Counted from the first letter of the stretch, positions 1-9,900 are shown. The stretch: DNA of 32,265 nt from Erysipelotrichaceae bacterium (GCA_022772735.1 JALEZD010000012.1:1-32265), one strand, 5' to 3'. Notes: generated by a model not told the origin, from the letters alone. Numbers and translations: made by a program.

Positions 1-140
1 GGATGGCAAAATGGAGTTGGTATTTTACACAAAAAACACCTATTTCATTTATTTTTTACGATTATATTACTAATTTATTTGATTTAACATTTAAAAAAGT
101 GATACTTTCATTTGAAAGTACCGCTTTGTCAACAAACTGA
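1..140. other. Left window edge, no assignable gene
   Basis: The + strand is open from base 1 to a TAA at 85-87 and would encode about 28 residues rich in Leu, Ile, Phe and His. This could be the 3' end of a gene that starts outside the window, or chance. No recognisable domain is present. The + strand terminator at 142-165 supports some transcript entering from the left. The rest is AT-rich spacer plus the hairpin at 93-122. Confidence 0.2.
93..122 (-). terminator. Rho-independent terminator after tpx
   Basis: Read on the - strand, GGTACTTTC pairs with GAAAGTATC across an AAAT loop (9 pairs, one G-U), followed by AC and six Ts. It lies 28 bases past the tpx stop and is the likely end of the APH-arsC-tpx transcript. 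Confidence 0.6.
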
Positions 141-141
141 A

Positions 142-165
142 GAGGAAATTTAATTTCCTCTTTTT
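142..165 (+). terminator. Terminator for transcript entering from the left
   Basis: GAGGAAA pairs with TTTCCTC around a 5-base loop and is followed by TTTTT on the + strand. The left arm and loop contain the tpx stop codon, so the hairpin is shared with the 3' end of the opposing gene. On the - strand it is not followed by a good T run, so it acts mainly on + strand transcription. Confidence 0.6.
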
Positions 166-644
166 AATGTGTTTAGTGCAGCTTCATAATTTGGATGATT
201 AGCATTTTCTTCCAAATATTCAGCATAAATAACTTTATTTTCTTCATCAAGTATAAATACTGCTCTATTCAACAATCTTAATTCTTCAATTAAAACACCA
301 TAAGATTGTCCAAAAGAAACATCTCTGTGGTCACTTAGTGTTACTATATTTTCCAAACCTGCAGCACCACACCACTTCTTAAAAGCAAATGGCAAGTCAC
401 AAGAAACTGTAATAACTACCACATTTTCAATTCCTGAACATTCTTCATTAAATTTGCGAGTTTGAAAATCACATACTCCTGTGTCAATAGATGGAATAAC
501 GCTAATAACCTTTATTTTCCCTAAAAAATCATTCAATTTAACATTTTCTAAAGAACTTGATAACAAATTAAAATCTGGTGCAATATCTCCTACTTTAACT
601 CTTTCACCAATAAGTGTAACTGGATTTCCTTTAAATGTTGCCAT
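150..644 (-). CDS. tpx: Thiol peroxidase (Tpx, atypical 2-Cys peroxiredoxin)
   Basis: A cytosolic peroxiredoxin that reduces hydrogen peroxide and alkyl hydroperoxides with thioredoxin as electron donor. The 164-residue length is normal for Tpx. The peroxidatic Cys58 lies in [16 protein letters not shown] and the resolving Cys92 in [11 protein letters not shown], matching the Cys61/Cys95 pair of E. coli Tpx. Two further Cys (69, 82) are not part of the known mechanism. The N-terminal [20 protein letters not shown] is typical of the family. Translation starts at an ATG six bases after GGGAGG. The gene is 64 bases downstream of the ArsC/Spx-like gene on the same strand and may be co-transcribed or use its own promoter (667-695). 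Confidence 0.95.
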   Translation of the reverse strand: MATFKGNPVTLIGERVKVGDIAPDFNLLSSSLENVKLNDFLGKIKVISVIPSIDTGVCDFQTRKFNEECSGIENVVVITVSCDLPFAFKKWCGAAGLENIVTLSDHRDVSFGQSYGVLIEELRLLNRAVFILDEENKVIYAEYLEENANHPNYEAALNTLKRGN

Positions 645-666
645 AATAAACCTCCCTATTAATTAA

Positions 667-695
667 ATTATATTATGTATAATCTTTATTAATAA
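667..695 (-). promoter_or_regulatory. Possible tpx promoter
   Basis: On the - strand a consensus TATAAT (667-672) lies 17 bases after TTATTA (690-695). The -10 is perfect and the -35 weak (4 of 6). It is 23 bases upstream of the tpx start, giving a short 5' UTR with the ribosome binding site. Confidence 0.4.
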
Positions 696-708
696 GTAAT
701 ATGCTCAA

Positions 709-1056
709 TTATTTTATAATTTCCCATTCAATCTCTTTAAATCCTAACAATATTTTATCTCCATTAATTATAATAGGTCTTTTAACAAGCATGCCATCTG
801 AAGAAAGAAGTTTTATCTTTTCATCATCAGTCATATCCTCTAATTTATTTTTTAAATCTAATTCTTTGTATTTCAAACCACTAGTATTAAAAAATTTTTT
901 CAAAGGGTAACCACTTAATTTATACCATTTGCATAATTCCTCTTCTGTAGGATTTTGTTCTTTAATATCCCTTTTTTCATATTTAATATTGTTGTTATCT
1001 AACCATTTTTTTGCCTTTTGACATGTAGAACATTTTGGATATTCAATAAATATCAT
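709..1056 (-). CDS. ArsC/Spx-family thioredoxin-fold protein
   Basis: A 115-residue protein of the arsenate reductase (ArsC)/Spx family. The active-site loop is YPKCSTCQKAKKWLD (Cys9, Cys12), a CxxC as in Spx and MgsR; many true arsenate reductases have a single catalytic Cys here. The C-terminal segment LVKRPIIINGDKILLGF matches the family's conserved RRPI region. Family members act either as glutaredoxin-coupled arsenate reductases or as disulfide-sensing RNA polymerase partners; the sequence alone does not decide. The start ATG overlaps the APH stop (ATGA) and its ribosome binding site GGAGG lies inside the APH reading frame, so translation is coupled. The downstream thiol peroxidase suggests a thiol or redox-stress context. 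Confidence 0.8.
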   Translation of the reverse strand: MIFIEYPKCSTCQKAKKWLDNNNIKYEKRDIKEQNPTEEELCKWYKLSGYPLKKFFNTSGLKYKELDLKNKLEDMTDDEKIKLLSSDGMLVKRPIIINGDKILLGFKEIEWEIIK

Positions 1057-1931
1057 ATTTTACCTCCATTATTTTTGTTATTATACCAAGTTGGTATAAT
1101 ACATTCCATATTATTAAACCATTTTAAAATCTCATTTGCCTGATTTTTCATGGATATAACTTCTTTTTCATTTATTGAAGTAGCCCAAGGTAAAGAACTT
1201 AACACGTTACTTGAAATATATAAACAAAGTAATTTCCAAAATTCACTTGGAACATCTTTTTCAAAGTATCCATCTATTATACCACTCGCAAAATCAAAAG
1301 AAATTTGTGCAGACCATACAATTCTATTAAATTCTTCCCACGGATCACCAAAATCAAACTTCTCAAAATCAATAATATAAATATCTTCTTTATTATCAAA
1401 CATCATATTATTAATGTGAAAATCTCCATGTTGAAATACAATCGGTCTACCTTTTAACAAATTTCTATTTTTTTGTATATAATCTATAAATATATAATCA
1501 TTATCATATTTTTCATTACATTCAATATAGTTTTTGATTTTTACATCTATTTTATTATTAAATTTTTTCTCCCAGTCTACATTTTTATCAACATTTATTG
1601 AATGTATTTTTTTCAGACTCTGTCCCATTCTATACCCATAGTCATATTTCATTTCATCAGAATATTTATATATTAAATCTTTTGCATCATGTCCATCTAT
1701 CCAAGAATATAATGTAAAAACGCTTTTATTATCAGTAAAGATTTTAATAGGTTCACACATTGAAACACCCTTTAAAAAACATTCTTCGCTATATTTAAAT
1801 TCCTGATTTTTTCTATTTAAAAATTCTATATTTGATTGTTTTAACAAATATACCTTTTTTTCAAAAATAACTTTATATTTCAAATCATTTGAATATCCTT
1901 TATCAATAACTTCTTTATATAAAAATTCCAT
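1053..1931 (-). CDS. Aminoglycoside phosphotransferase (APH)-family kinase
   Basis: A 292-residue small-molecule kinase of the APH/choline kinase fold. The Brenner motif HGDFHINNMMFD (residues 168-179) supplies catalytic Asp170 and a metal-binding Asn; the second metal ligand is Asp188 in IYIIDFEKFDFGDPWEE. The N-terminal lobe (1-75) carries a Lys-rich strand (VYLLKQ) and WIDGHDAKDL follows as the hinge. The substrate cannot be read from the sequence: family members phosphorylate aminoglycosides, choline, homoserine, thiamine or fructosamines, and chromosomal copies like this are often not resistance enzymes. GGAG lies ten bases before the ATG. It heads the unit with the ArsC-like gene and perhaps tpx. 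Confidence 0.8.
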   Translation of the reverse strand: MEFLYKEVIDKGYSNDLKYKVIFEKKVYLLKQSNIEFLNRKNQEFKYSEECFLKGVSMCEPIKIFTDNKSVFTLYSWIDGHDAKDLIYKYSDEMKYDYGYRMGQSLKKIHSINVDKNVDWEKKFNNKIDVKIKNYIECNEKYDNDYIFIDYIQKNRNLLKGRPIVFQHGDFHINNMMFDNKEDIYIIDFEKFDFGDPWEEFNRIVWSAQISFDFASGIIDGYFEKDVPSEFWKLLCLYISSNVLSSLPWATSINEKEVISMKNQANEILKWFNNMECIIPTWYNNKNNGGKI

Positions 1932-1947
1932 AATTTATTAACTCCAT

Positions 1948-1979
1948 AAAAAAATACTCTATATTAATTATAGAGTATT
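1948..1979 (-). terminator. Rho-independent terminator after pfp
   Basis: An 11-bp perfect stem (AATACTCTATA, 1953-1963, with TATAGAGTATT, 1969-1979) and a 5-base loop is followed on the - strand by a run of Ts (1948-1954). It sits directly after the phosphofructokinase stop at 1990. Confidence 0.8.
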
Positions 1980-1989
1980 CAAATATTAA

Positions 1990-3654
1990 TTACTCACCTT
2001 TTTCAAGTGCAAGCGTTCTTGTAGTTAAATCACAAATCTCAGATGGACCATAATATTGAATTGCCCCTGGATATGTATAAGCAGTTTCAACAGCCCATTC
2101 ATCTCTATTTGCTTCAAAGAATTTGAATGGTTTACCTTCAAGTTCAACTAACGCTTTTTTGATAACTGGTTTATCTTCACCATGTCTTCTTTCGATGTTC
2201 ATCATTTTTGTAATTGGCATACCACCAGCAATCCATTCATCAGCAGATTTAGAAAGATTCGAAACTTTTGATAAATATCCATTATAACCATATTGAATTA
2301 ACATAAAAGCATTATATCCAAGTGAATAGCAATAATCAGCATCAAAATTTGATGGGAATGCACATCTTCCTTCATATCCAAAGAAATGATGTAATGCATT
2401 AAATTTGCCTTTATATGTACCTGATTTCTTTCTACCATCTAAAACATCTTTTACAAGTGAAGAGAATAATTTTTCAGATTCAATTAATGAAACTTGAACA
2501 TTTCCATGTGGATCTCTTTCAAGGAATAATTGTTGTTGTATTCCTTCAGGAAGAATTGAGAATACATCCATAGATTCTTTTGTCAAACCTTTTTCAATAA
2601 ATGCATACTTTTCTTTCCAATTTGCTAAAGCGTTAAATGCATCAGCTTTACTTCCCGCAAGAAGTTCATTTATTTCATGAATTAAAACAGAAAATTCTGG
2701 TACAAATTCAACTACACCTTCTGGAATAATAGCTACACCAAAATTCATACCTTTAGCTGCTCTTTTTTCAACAGAATCTGCAATATAATTAGCTATTTGT
2801 GATAAAGACATCTTCTTTGCTGCAACTTCTTCAGAAATTAAACAAATATTTGGTTGAGTTTCTAAAGCACATTCAAGAGCAACATGCGATGCAGAGCGTC
2901 CCATAACCTTAACAAAATGCCAATACTTTTTAGCTGAGTTTGCATCTCTTTCAATATTACCAATTAATTCACTATAAGTTTTTGTAGCAGTATCAAATCC
3001 AAATGAACATTCAATATCTTCATTTTTTAAATCGCCATCAATTGTTTTTGGACAACCAATAACTTGTACATTTGCATCATGTGCTGCAAAATATTCTGCA
3101 AGAACTGCAGCATTTGTATTTGAATCATCACCACCAATAATAACTATTGCTGTTATACCATGTTTTTTACAAACTTCTGCAGCAACCGCAAATTGTGCTT
3201 CTGATTCTAATTTTGTTCTACCTGAACCAATAATATCAAATCCACCAGTATTTCTAAATTGGTTGATATATTCATCATCAAAAATTAAATAATCATCATC
3301 CAACAATCCACTTGGTCCATTTTTAAATCCATATAAAACATTTTCTTTATTAGTTGCTTTTAATGCATCATATAAACCGCACACAACATTATGTCCACCA
3401 GGTGCTTGTCCACCAGATAAAATAACTCCTACAACTTGTTTTTTAGCCTCTGATGTATTTTGTCCTTTTTGGAATGTAATTTCTTTTTTACCATATGTAT
3501 TTGGGAAAAGTGCTTTAATTTTTTCTTGATCAGCTACACTTTTTGTTTCTTCTCCCTCTTTTACACAAATTTCTGAAATACCATTTCTAAGCATTTTAGG
3601 TAGCTTAGGTTCATAAGTATATCTAGCTTTTTGAAGTGGTGATAATTTAGTCAT
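1990..3654 (-). CDS. pfp: PPi-dependent 6-phosphofructokinase, long form
   Basis: Catalyses the reversible phosphorylation of fructose-6-phosphate to fructose-1,6-bisphosphate with pyrophosphate in place of ATP. At 554 residues it belongs to the long PFP clade known from spirochetes, chlamydiae and plants. [10 protein letters not shown] (81-90) forms the phosphate-binding loop. [10 protein letters not shown] (161-170) has Asp166 where ATP-dependent enzymes have Gly, which is diagnostic for PPi use. PKTIDGD (192-198) holds the catalytic Asp, and [10 protein letters not shown] starts at 241. The ATG at 3654 is preceded by AAGGAG and begins [16 protein letters not shown]; the frame stays open 21 codons further upstream, but that extension is hydrophobic and overlaps the promoter. 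Monocistronic, with its own promoter and a strong terminator. Confidence 0.95.
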   Translation of the reverse strand: MTKLSPLQKARYTYEPKLPKMLRNGISEICVKEGEETKSVADQEKIKALFPNTYGKKEITFQKGQNTSEAKKQVVGVILSGGQAPGGHNVVCGLYDALKATNKENVLYGFKNGPSGLLDDDYLIFDDEYINQFRNTGGFDIIGSGRTKLESEAQFAVAAEVCKKHGITAIVIIGGDDSNTNAAVLAEYFAAHDANVQVIGCPKTIDGDLKNEDIECSFGFDTATKTYSELIGNIERDANSAKKYWHFVKVMGRSASHVALECALETQPNICLISEEVAAKKMSLSQIANYIADSVEKRAAKGMNFGVAIIPEGVVEFVPEFSVLIHEINELLAGSKADAFNALANWKEKYAFIEKGLTKESMDVFSILPEGIQQQLFLERDPHGNVQVSLIESEKLFSSLVKDVLDGRKKSGTYKGKFNALHHFFGYEGRCAFPSNFDADYCYSLGYNAFMLIQYGYNGYLSKVSNLSKSADEWIAGGMPITKMMNIERRHGEDKPVIKKALVELEGKPFKFFEANRDEWAVETAYTYPGAIQYYGPSEICDLTTRTLALEKGE

Positions 3655-3688
3655 ATTTTTACTCCTTTTTTCATTTAACCATACAATT

Positions 3689-3717
3689 AGAATACCAAAA
3701 ATTACAAAAATAAACAA
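3689..3717 (-). promoter_or_regulatory. Likely pfp promoter
   Basis: On the - strand TTGTTT (3712-3717) and TATTCT (3689-3694) are separated by 17 bases. The predicted start of transcription falls about 30 bases before the pfp ATG at 3654. Confidence 0.45.
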
Positions 3718-3739
3718 ATATATACTGTACTATTTTTTG

Positions 3740-4075
3740 TTAATTATTAATACTACACCACAGTGAAATTTCTTTTATAAACTCTATTGGTAAATTATCT
3801 GAATATGGAATTTGAATTGCCCCTTTACTAAATTTATAGCCTTTTTCTTTTATTCTCAAAGCAAAATGTTCAATTGCTAATGCACCTGGATAAATTCCAA
3901 TATGGTTTTTATTAGAGGCAAAATGAATTATGTTTCTTTCCTTTTTAAATGTTGGCATTCCCCAAGAAATTTTTTCTTCACAAAATGGTAGTACTTCCTT
4001 AATCGCATTATAAACTTCAAACAAATTTTTTTGAACACTGCTATCTTGACTTAATATATATTCTTCTATTTTCAT
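3740..4075 (-). CDS. DUF1801/YdhG-like protein
   Basis: A 111-residue protein of the DUF1801 (YdhG-like) family. The core EEKISWGMPTFKKERNIIHF followed by KNHIGIYPG and the C-terminal GAIQIPYSDNLPIEFIKEI are characteristic. Related proteins in Bacillus include the frataxin-like iron chaperone YdhG (Fra), so a role in iron handling is possible but cannot be inferred firmly from the sequence. No transmembrane segment or signal peptide is present. GGGA lies before the ATG. It sits between pfp and the glycoside unit; the pfp promoter lies in the short gap downstream, so it is probably transcribed separately from pfp. Confidence 0.75.
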   Translation of the reverse strand: MKIEEYILSQDSSVQKNLFEVYNAIKEVLPFCEEKISWGMPTFKKERNIIHFASNKNHIGIYPGALAIEHFALRIKEKGYKFSKGAIQIPYSDNLPIEFIKEISLWCSINN

Positions 4076-4133
4076 ATATCCCTTTCTAATATTAAAAATA
4101 ATATTTTAAAATTACACTCTATATGCATCATAT

Positions 4134-5495
4134 TTAAATTGATTTTGATTTTTTAGTTTCTAAATCTTCTACTATTTTTTTATACATAATATCATCAAGT
4201 TTATAATATTTTCTATAGATGAAATACCCAAAAACAATAATTATAAGAGGTATAATCAACATTGAAGTTTTAAAAATATGAACATGTAAAACTGATAAAT
4301 CTTGCGGACCTGAACTATTTTTAATATTCGATAAAATTATAGTGATGCCTACTATACCTGAGGCAATTGCTGAACCCATCTTTGCAACAAAAGGTTGGAG
4401 CGATAAAGTAATTGAATCATTTCTACGCCCTAATTTCCATTCGCCATATTCAACACAATCTGAAATAAACATTAACATTAAAATTTGAATAAAACCTTCT
4501 CCAAAGAAAATAATAACACCTGATAGAGAAACAAAAATAATATTTTCAGAAAAGTAAAAACAAATATATCCTATACAAACTAAAATTGTCCCAAAACCAT
4601 AAAGCCATCTCCTTCCAAATTTAGAAGATAAATATGGAAAAGACATTAATGCAAGAAGTTGTGAAACACCCAAAATCCCTGCAAAAACACTATAAAAATC
4701 TTGATTACCAAAAATATATTGAAAATAATAAATCCCTAAAGATGTAGTTGTTGTATTTGCAATAGTAAATAAAACCATAGCTAAAACAACCCAAAGAAGC
4801 TGATCGTTTTTAAAAATAGTTTGGATAATATCTTTTAAACCCGCAGATTTTTGAATAGATCTTTCATCTCTATTTTCTTTTACAACTAACAACATTATTC
4901 CCAAACAAAATATCATTATTATTGAAACAATTATTGATAAACAGAAATATGCATTTTGCATGCCATTTAAAGCTTTTGACAACATTTGAGTTATTGGAAC
5001 AATTCCAATCACAACACTAAAAATACCTATATCAGCACAAATTTTAGCAATAGAGCCTATTTTCTCTTTAGCATTTTGATTTTTACTAAGCGATGGAAGC
5101 ATAGACCAATAAGAAATATCATGAGCTGTAAATGCTAATCCCCACAAAAGATAAACAATTGTAAAATATATTAAATAAACAGTTTCATTATCCGTAGGAT
5201 TAAAAAACAGTAAGATAGTCATCACTGCAGAAACTATACTTCCTCCAAATATCCATGGCTTAAATTTACCAAATCGTGATTTTGTATTATCAATCAAATA
5301 TCCCATTACAGGATCATTTAATGCATCAAAAATACGTAACAAAACCATAACCACTGTTATTATTCCTAACCCTTTAACACTTACCCCTTTAACATCTGTT
5401 AGATAATACATTAAATACATTGCAGACATGGCATAAACCATATCCCTACCAAGAGTACCAATACCATAAAACTTATTTAATTTTTCTCTTTTCAT
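4134..5495 (-). CDS. GPH-family sugar:cation symporter
   Basis: A 453-residue integral membrane protein of the glycoside-pentoside-hexuronide:cation symporter family (MelB/XynP/YicJ type, MFS fold) with about 12 hydrophobic helices. The N-terminal GIGTLGRDMVYAMSAMYLMYYLTD and the loop FDALNDPVMGYLIDNTKSRFGKFKPWI are family signatures; the Asp residues in the latter correspond to cation-coupling residues of MelB. It imports sugars without phosphorylating them. The ATG overlaps the stop of the GH1 gene (ATGA, 5492-5495), so the two are translationally coupled and the transporter probably brings in the glycosidase's substrate. No strong terminator follows; only a weak AT inverted repeat lies at 4090-4115. 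Confidence 0.9.
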   Translation of the reverse strand: MKREKLNKFYGIGTLGRDMVYAMSAMYLMYYLTDVKGVSVKGLGIITVVMVLLRIFDALNDPVMGYLIDNTKSRFGKFKPWIFGGSIVSAVMTILLFFNPTDNETVYLIYFTIVYLLWGLAFTAHDISYWSMLPSLSKNQNAKEKIGSIAKICADIGIFSVVIGIVPITQMLSKALNGMQNAYFCLSIIVSIIMIFCLGIMLLVVKENRDERSIQKSAGLKDIIQTIFKNDQLLWVVLAMVLFTIANTTTTSLGIYYFQYIFGNQDFYSVFAGILGVSQLLALMSFPYLSSKFGRRWLYGFGTILVCIGYICFYFSENIIFVSLSGVIIFFGEGFIQILMLMFISDCVEYGEWKLGRRNDSITLSLQPFVAKMGSAIASGIVGITIILSNIKNSSGPQDLSVLHVHIFKTSMLIIPLIIIVFGYFIYRKYYKLDDIMYKKIVEDLETKKSKSI

Positions 5496-6823
5496 CTTCT
5501 ATTCCTCAACTCTTTTTCACTTAACAAATCACTTAATATATTAATTTCACCATGATGATACTTTTGGATAGAAACATATTTTTCATAAGTCTTTTCACTC
5601 ACTGCTTTATCTTCAATTATCTGTTTGAAAAAATATCCACTATTTTTTATAGTTCTTTTTTGAGTATCATAATCAATATGTACTATACCAAATCTAGGAC
5701 GTTCTCCTTCTTTCCATTCAAAATTATCAGTAAAACACCAATGGTAATAATGCGTTACTGGAAGTTTTGTATCTATTATAACTTTTAAATGCTCGTATAT
5801 ATATCTACATCTAAATTCATCTCTATTATCGCAGGTACCGTTTTCTGTAATTCTAATTGGAAGTTGAATAATCTCATAAAGATTCTTACATGCCCATGAT
5901 AATCCTTCGGGATATATTTCCCAGCCTAAATCAGTTTTTTGTGTATTTTCTTTCGTAACATCTTGAAAGTTTTTAACAAGCCCTCGGGTATAATAATTAA
6001 TTCCTATACTATCTAAATATTTACCTTTAGGAAATTTCATTAAATTTCTAAAAGGAAATATAAACTCTCCTAAGGCAAAAGCTTTAAATATTCCATCCTG
6101 AAACAAAAATGACAATAACTTAGCCCCCACTTTATCTATTACTGAATTTGAGTATGGTTCAAAATATCTATAGTTTAATGCAAATGTAACAACAGGTTTA
6201 TTCAAACCTTTTTCCTTATAAAACTCATGTATAAATTTATAACAAGATATATGGCAAGCAACAAAAACATTCATTACCTGTATCGTTTTTAATAAATTTT
6301 TTTCTTCTTGAAGCCACTCCCCGAAAAAATATCCTTGTGTTGCATAAACATTGGGCTCATTAATTGTGCAATAATCACTTATCAAATCATATACATTTCC
6401 AATAACATACTTTACAAATCTAACGAAAATTTTTACATTGCTCTCTTTTTCAAATCCACCCATATCTTCAAACCATTGTGGATGACTGAAATGGTGAAGT
6501 GTTAATAAAATATTAATACCTCTTTTTTTCATCAGTTTGATTTCTTCAATATATCTTTCCATTGCCTCATAATTAAACCTTCCATTTTCAGGTTCAATTC
6601 TTGCCCATTCAACACTCATTCTATATTCTTTAATACCCAACTCACATAGTAAATCTATATCTTCTTCATAACGATTCCAGTGATCGGTAGCACGTTTAAT
6701 ATTGGAATTATCAATTATTTTCCCACAATCAGAATATTTATTCCAATTTGAATTAACCTCTCCACCTTCAATTTGTGCAGATGCAGTCGCAACCCCCAAT
6801 TTTAAATTATGTAAATCTAACAT
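5492..6823 (-). CDS. Glycoside hydrolase family 1 beta-glycosidase
   Basis: A 443-residue cytoplasmic retaining beta-glycosidase. The acid/base Glu156 is in CTINEPNVYATQGY and the nucleophile Glu327 in IRITENGTCD, both at the expected spacing for GH1. The +/-1 subsite segment reads TDNFEWKEGERPRFGIVHIDYDTQKR; the FEW Glu369/Trp370 pair is typical of enzymes acting on non-phosphorylated glucosides or galactosides, whereas 6-phospho-beta-glucosidases carry a Ser/Lys/Tyr phosphate pocket. This agrees with the coupled GPH symporter, which does not phosphorylate. The C-terminal HHGEINILSDLLSEKELRNRR is an extra tail past the usual barrel end. The start follows AGGAGGGG. Promoter and operator lie just upstream (6842-6893). 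The exact sugar is unknown. Confidence 0.9.
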   Translation of the reverse strand: MLDLHNLKLGVATASAQIEGGEVNSNWNKYSDCGKIIDNSNIKRATDHWNRYEEDIDLLCELGIKEYRMSVEWARIEPENGRFNYEAMERYIEEIKLMKKRGINILLTLHHFSHPQWFEDMGGFEKESNVKIFVRFVKYVIGNVYDLISDYCTINEPNVYATQGYFFGEWLQEEKNLLKTIQVMNVFVACHISCYKFIHEFYKEKGLNKPVVTFALNYRYFEPYSNSVIDKVGAKLLSFLFQDGIFKAFALGEFIFPFRNLMKFPKGKYLDSIGINYYTRGLVKNFQDVTKENTQKTDLGWEIYPEGLSWACKNLYEIIQLPIRITENGTCDNRDEFRCRYIYEHLKVIIDTKLPVTHYYHWCFTDNFEWKEGERPRFGIVHIDYDTQKRTIKNSGYFFKQIIEDKAVSEKTYEKYVSIQKYHHGEINILSDLLSEKELRNRR

Positions 6824-6841
6824 ATTCCCCTCCTTAATTTA

Positions 6842-6855
6842 TGTAAGCGCATACT
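6842..6855 (-). promoter_or_regulatory. cre/LacI-type operator before GH1-symporter unit
   Basis: TGTAAGCGCATACT (given on the + strand) matches the CcpA cre consensus TGWNARCGNWWWCA at all but the last position and has the central CG of LacI-GalR sites. It lies just downstream of the predicted promoter and 19 bases before the ATG, where a bound repressor would block transcription. Confidence 0.5.
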
Positions 6856-6864
6856 TTAATATAT

Positions 6865-6893
6865 ATTTTAAATTAATTAAAACATTTTGTAAA
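6865..6893 (-). promoter_or_regulatory. Promoter of GH1-symporter operon
   Basis: On the - strand TTTACA (6888-6893) and TAAAAT (6865-6870) are separated by exactly 17 bases, each one mismatch from the sigma-A consensus. Confidence 0.55.
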
Positions 6894-6908
6894 AATTAAT
6901 TCATATTA

Positions 6909-6943
6909 AAAAGATTGATTTTTCTGCATAAAACCAATCTTTT
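6909..6943 (-). terminator. Terminator after the surface adhesin
   Basis: A 14-pair stem with one G-U (AAAAGATTGATTTT, 6909-6922, against 6930-6943) and a 7-base loop. It lies 30 bases after the adhesin stop and isolates that gene from the glycoside operon. The following T run is short on both strands. Confidence 0.65.
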
Positions 6944-6972
6944 ATTTTCTATTTATGATTTATAAGATACAG

Positions 6973-9900
6973 TTACTTTCTTCTTTTAAAATTCACAAAA
7001 ACAATTCCACCCATTGCAACTATTAATAAAACAATATAAATTGCAATTGTATTTTTATCACCAGTATCAGGTACACGATATTCTCTAAGTGAAAATTGAG
7101 AATTAGTTTTTGTGATAGTTACATTTGGTTTTGATTTAGGAATGTAAGTATTTATTACTTTGAATCCATTAATTGCATCACCCTTAATTTCAATTTTATG
7201 TTCAGGCAAATTCATTTCTGTAAGTGTATATCTATTTAGGCTTATTTCATTTCCATTACCATCATACTTATTAACTTTAAAAAGTGCTTGCCAATTACCT
7301 GTTGCATTTACAGGTAATGAATCCACAACAACTCCATCTAAGAGCAAGTTAACTGTTGTACTTGGTAAAATTTTACCTATCCATTCTACACTCACAGGAA
7401 TTTCGACTTTTTCTTGAGAAATATTTTTTATCACAAAACCATCATTCATATTTCCACTTATATTAGCCTTATAATCAGGATTTTCCACTTCTTTTACAGT
7501 ATAGGAATACATGTTTCCATTTGAATCGTTCACTTCTAAATCTTCAAATGTATATTTCCAATTAGATGATGCATCAATTGTTTGAGTTTTAATTTCAACA
7601 TTGTTTCTTAAAAGTTTTACAACAACACTATTAAGAGAATTACCCACCCACTCTTTTTTTACATCAATGTATCTGTATTCAGGTAAATAATTTCTAACAG
7701 AATTTGTTGAACCAAAAGTAGTTGAACCAGAATATCTGACTTGAAAATTATTGATCGAAAACGCATTAGATAAAGCGATACTATCATATTCAGGTGCAGA
7801 CATATTCAAAATAATGTTTAGTTTCTCTCTTGAATTTAATTTCTCGTTAGATTTCATTACAATTTTAATTGCAGTTACTTTTGTATAGTCATCTACCTGT
7901 GTTTTCCAAATCTGGCTGTTTACTGCCACATTAGCATCTAAACTAGGATTTGCATCTGTCGTATAATAAATTACATATTTATTTGAAGCATCAACTGTAT
8001 TTTCTTTAATATCTACAATTGGTCCTAAAAGTTTATTTGAAAAAGCAGAATTTCTATTATCTCCTACAAATGGAAATACATCATAAATTTCTATTCCTGA
8101 CACTGCTATGGAAGTATTATTAGTAACTTCTAACTTATATTGAAATTTTCCTCCACTTACACCACTATCATAATTTGTATGTATTGCCTCACTCCATGAT
8201 TTATTAGTATCAATCGCATCATTTTTTGATGCACCTTCTAAACTTCTTATGTATTTTCTACTAAATACCATACTAGGCATTTGAACTTTAACTTTTGATG
8301 TTGCCTCTAAAATGTTATCGGATGTTGAGCCATCTAAATCAATGTCTAATGTATCAATAATTCTATTTGTTGAAGCTATATCAACATTATTTTGTATAGA
8401 ATCTACTTTTGTAAAATCTTCAAAAAAATACACATGATTATCGTTATTATAGCCAATAGAATCATTTTCTGCTTCTGCAGGTATTGCCTTTTCGTTAACT
8501 TGAATGTTGTAAATACCTAAAGATATTTTATATGGATTAGCTATATCTGTACTACTAAACTCTACTACTCTTGCGGTTTTTAATTTTATTTTAATAGCCG
8601 TTCTTCCTGTATTATTATAATTTTCAATATATTCAACAGACTCAATTCTATTTTTATCAAAAAATTCTCCAACTCGAGTATTTGGTGTGATATTTAATCC
8701 TGCAGGTAATAAATCAATAATGGTAGGGTTATTTAATAGTCTATTTTTACTTAACCAATTCAAATCAATAATCACATTAAATAAATTTATTATGCTGCCA
8801 GGTTTCAATGTTACATTAGAATTGGTTATTTTGTTCATACTAATTTTTTCTGATAGAGGAACAAAATATTTTGCGGCAGAAGCAATCGGTTCTATTTTTG
8901 TAGTTTGACCATTAACATTCTCAAATTCACCAGTTAATTGTGCTTTATTTACAATATTTCTAACATCTGAGTACTCTAATGCATAAGGATTTTTAAAATT
9001 CATCAAAACTTGTATAGAAAATGCTTCCGACGGTGATAAAGGAGTTCCATCTTTTCTCACAATTTTGACAATAGGAAATTCAATATCAGTTATAGTTGGA
9101 ACATTTTCAGGAGTTAGTGTTCCATTATTAACACTATCAACGTAGCCCTTAATTGTATTTTGAGTTGTAGTATTCAATTCATCACCAATCGCAAAAACCT
9201 GAGTACTTCCATCCGTACGAACTCCAACTATTTGATATAAATCATTTAAATTCTTATTTGTAGAATCAGAGATTTTAACTACTTTAGTTATATATAATCT
9301 AGAATCATATTTACTTGCATCTTCAATGATTTCGTAATTTTTTAAATTGTAAGGTAGATTGTTATTAATATTAATCAAATATTGTAATCTTTCTGCATGT
9401 AATCCATACTTATCAAAAACAACTGTATGATTAATATTCCCTTTACTTATTAAACCATTACCATTAACAGCAGTTGCATCTATTTTGAAAGAAACACTAT
9501 CATTTTGAGTATAAGTATCATTTCCATTAAAAGAACTTGATTCTATCGTAACTTCATTTACATAATCTTTATATTTACCATTTTCTTTTACAGGTGCATT
9601 AGGGAATGATAAATACAATCCTATTTTTACTAATTGATTTCTTGTATCAATTCTTGTTAAATCACCATTAAAACCAGATGTATCAACATTATATGTATAA
9701 GAAACAGCCTTTCCATCCGAACTTAAAACCCAACCAGGATTAATCGCAGGATTAAAATACGCAGTTTTCTCTTGTCCATTTGCATCAATATAAGTTGGCA
9801 ATGTATCAATAATGGTAGTTTTGTCATTTAGCCTTGCACCTTTTTGTCCTAGTGAACCGTAAGTTAAATCGTATGTAAAAGCCACATATTCTGCTTTTGC

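Noticed and set aside
709-1056. Part of an arsenic-resistance operon together with the ArsR-type gene
   Set aside because: The ArsR gene is 14 kb away with a zinc-type site, no arsenite exporter is nearby, and the CxxC is more like Spx.
3655-3717. 21-residue hydrophobic N-terminal extension of pfp, suggesting a membrane anchor
   Set aside because: A good ribosome binding site and the conserved [16 protein letters not shown] start lie downstream, and the extension overlaps the promoter.
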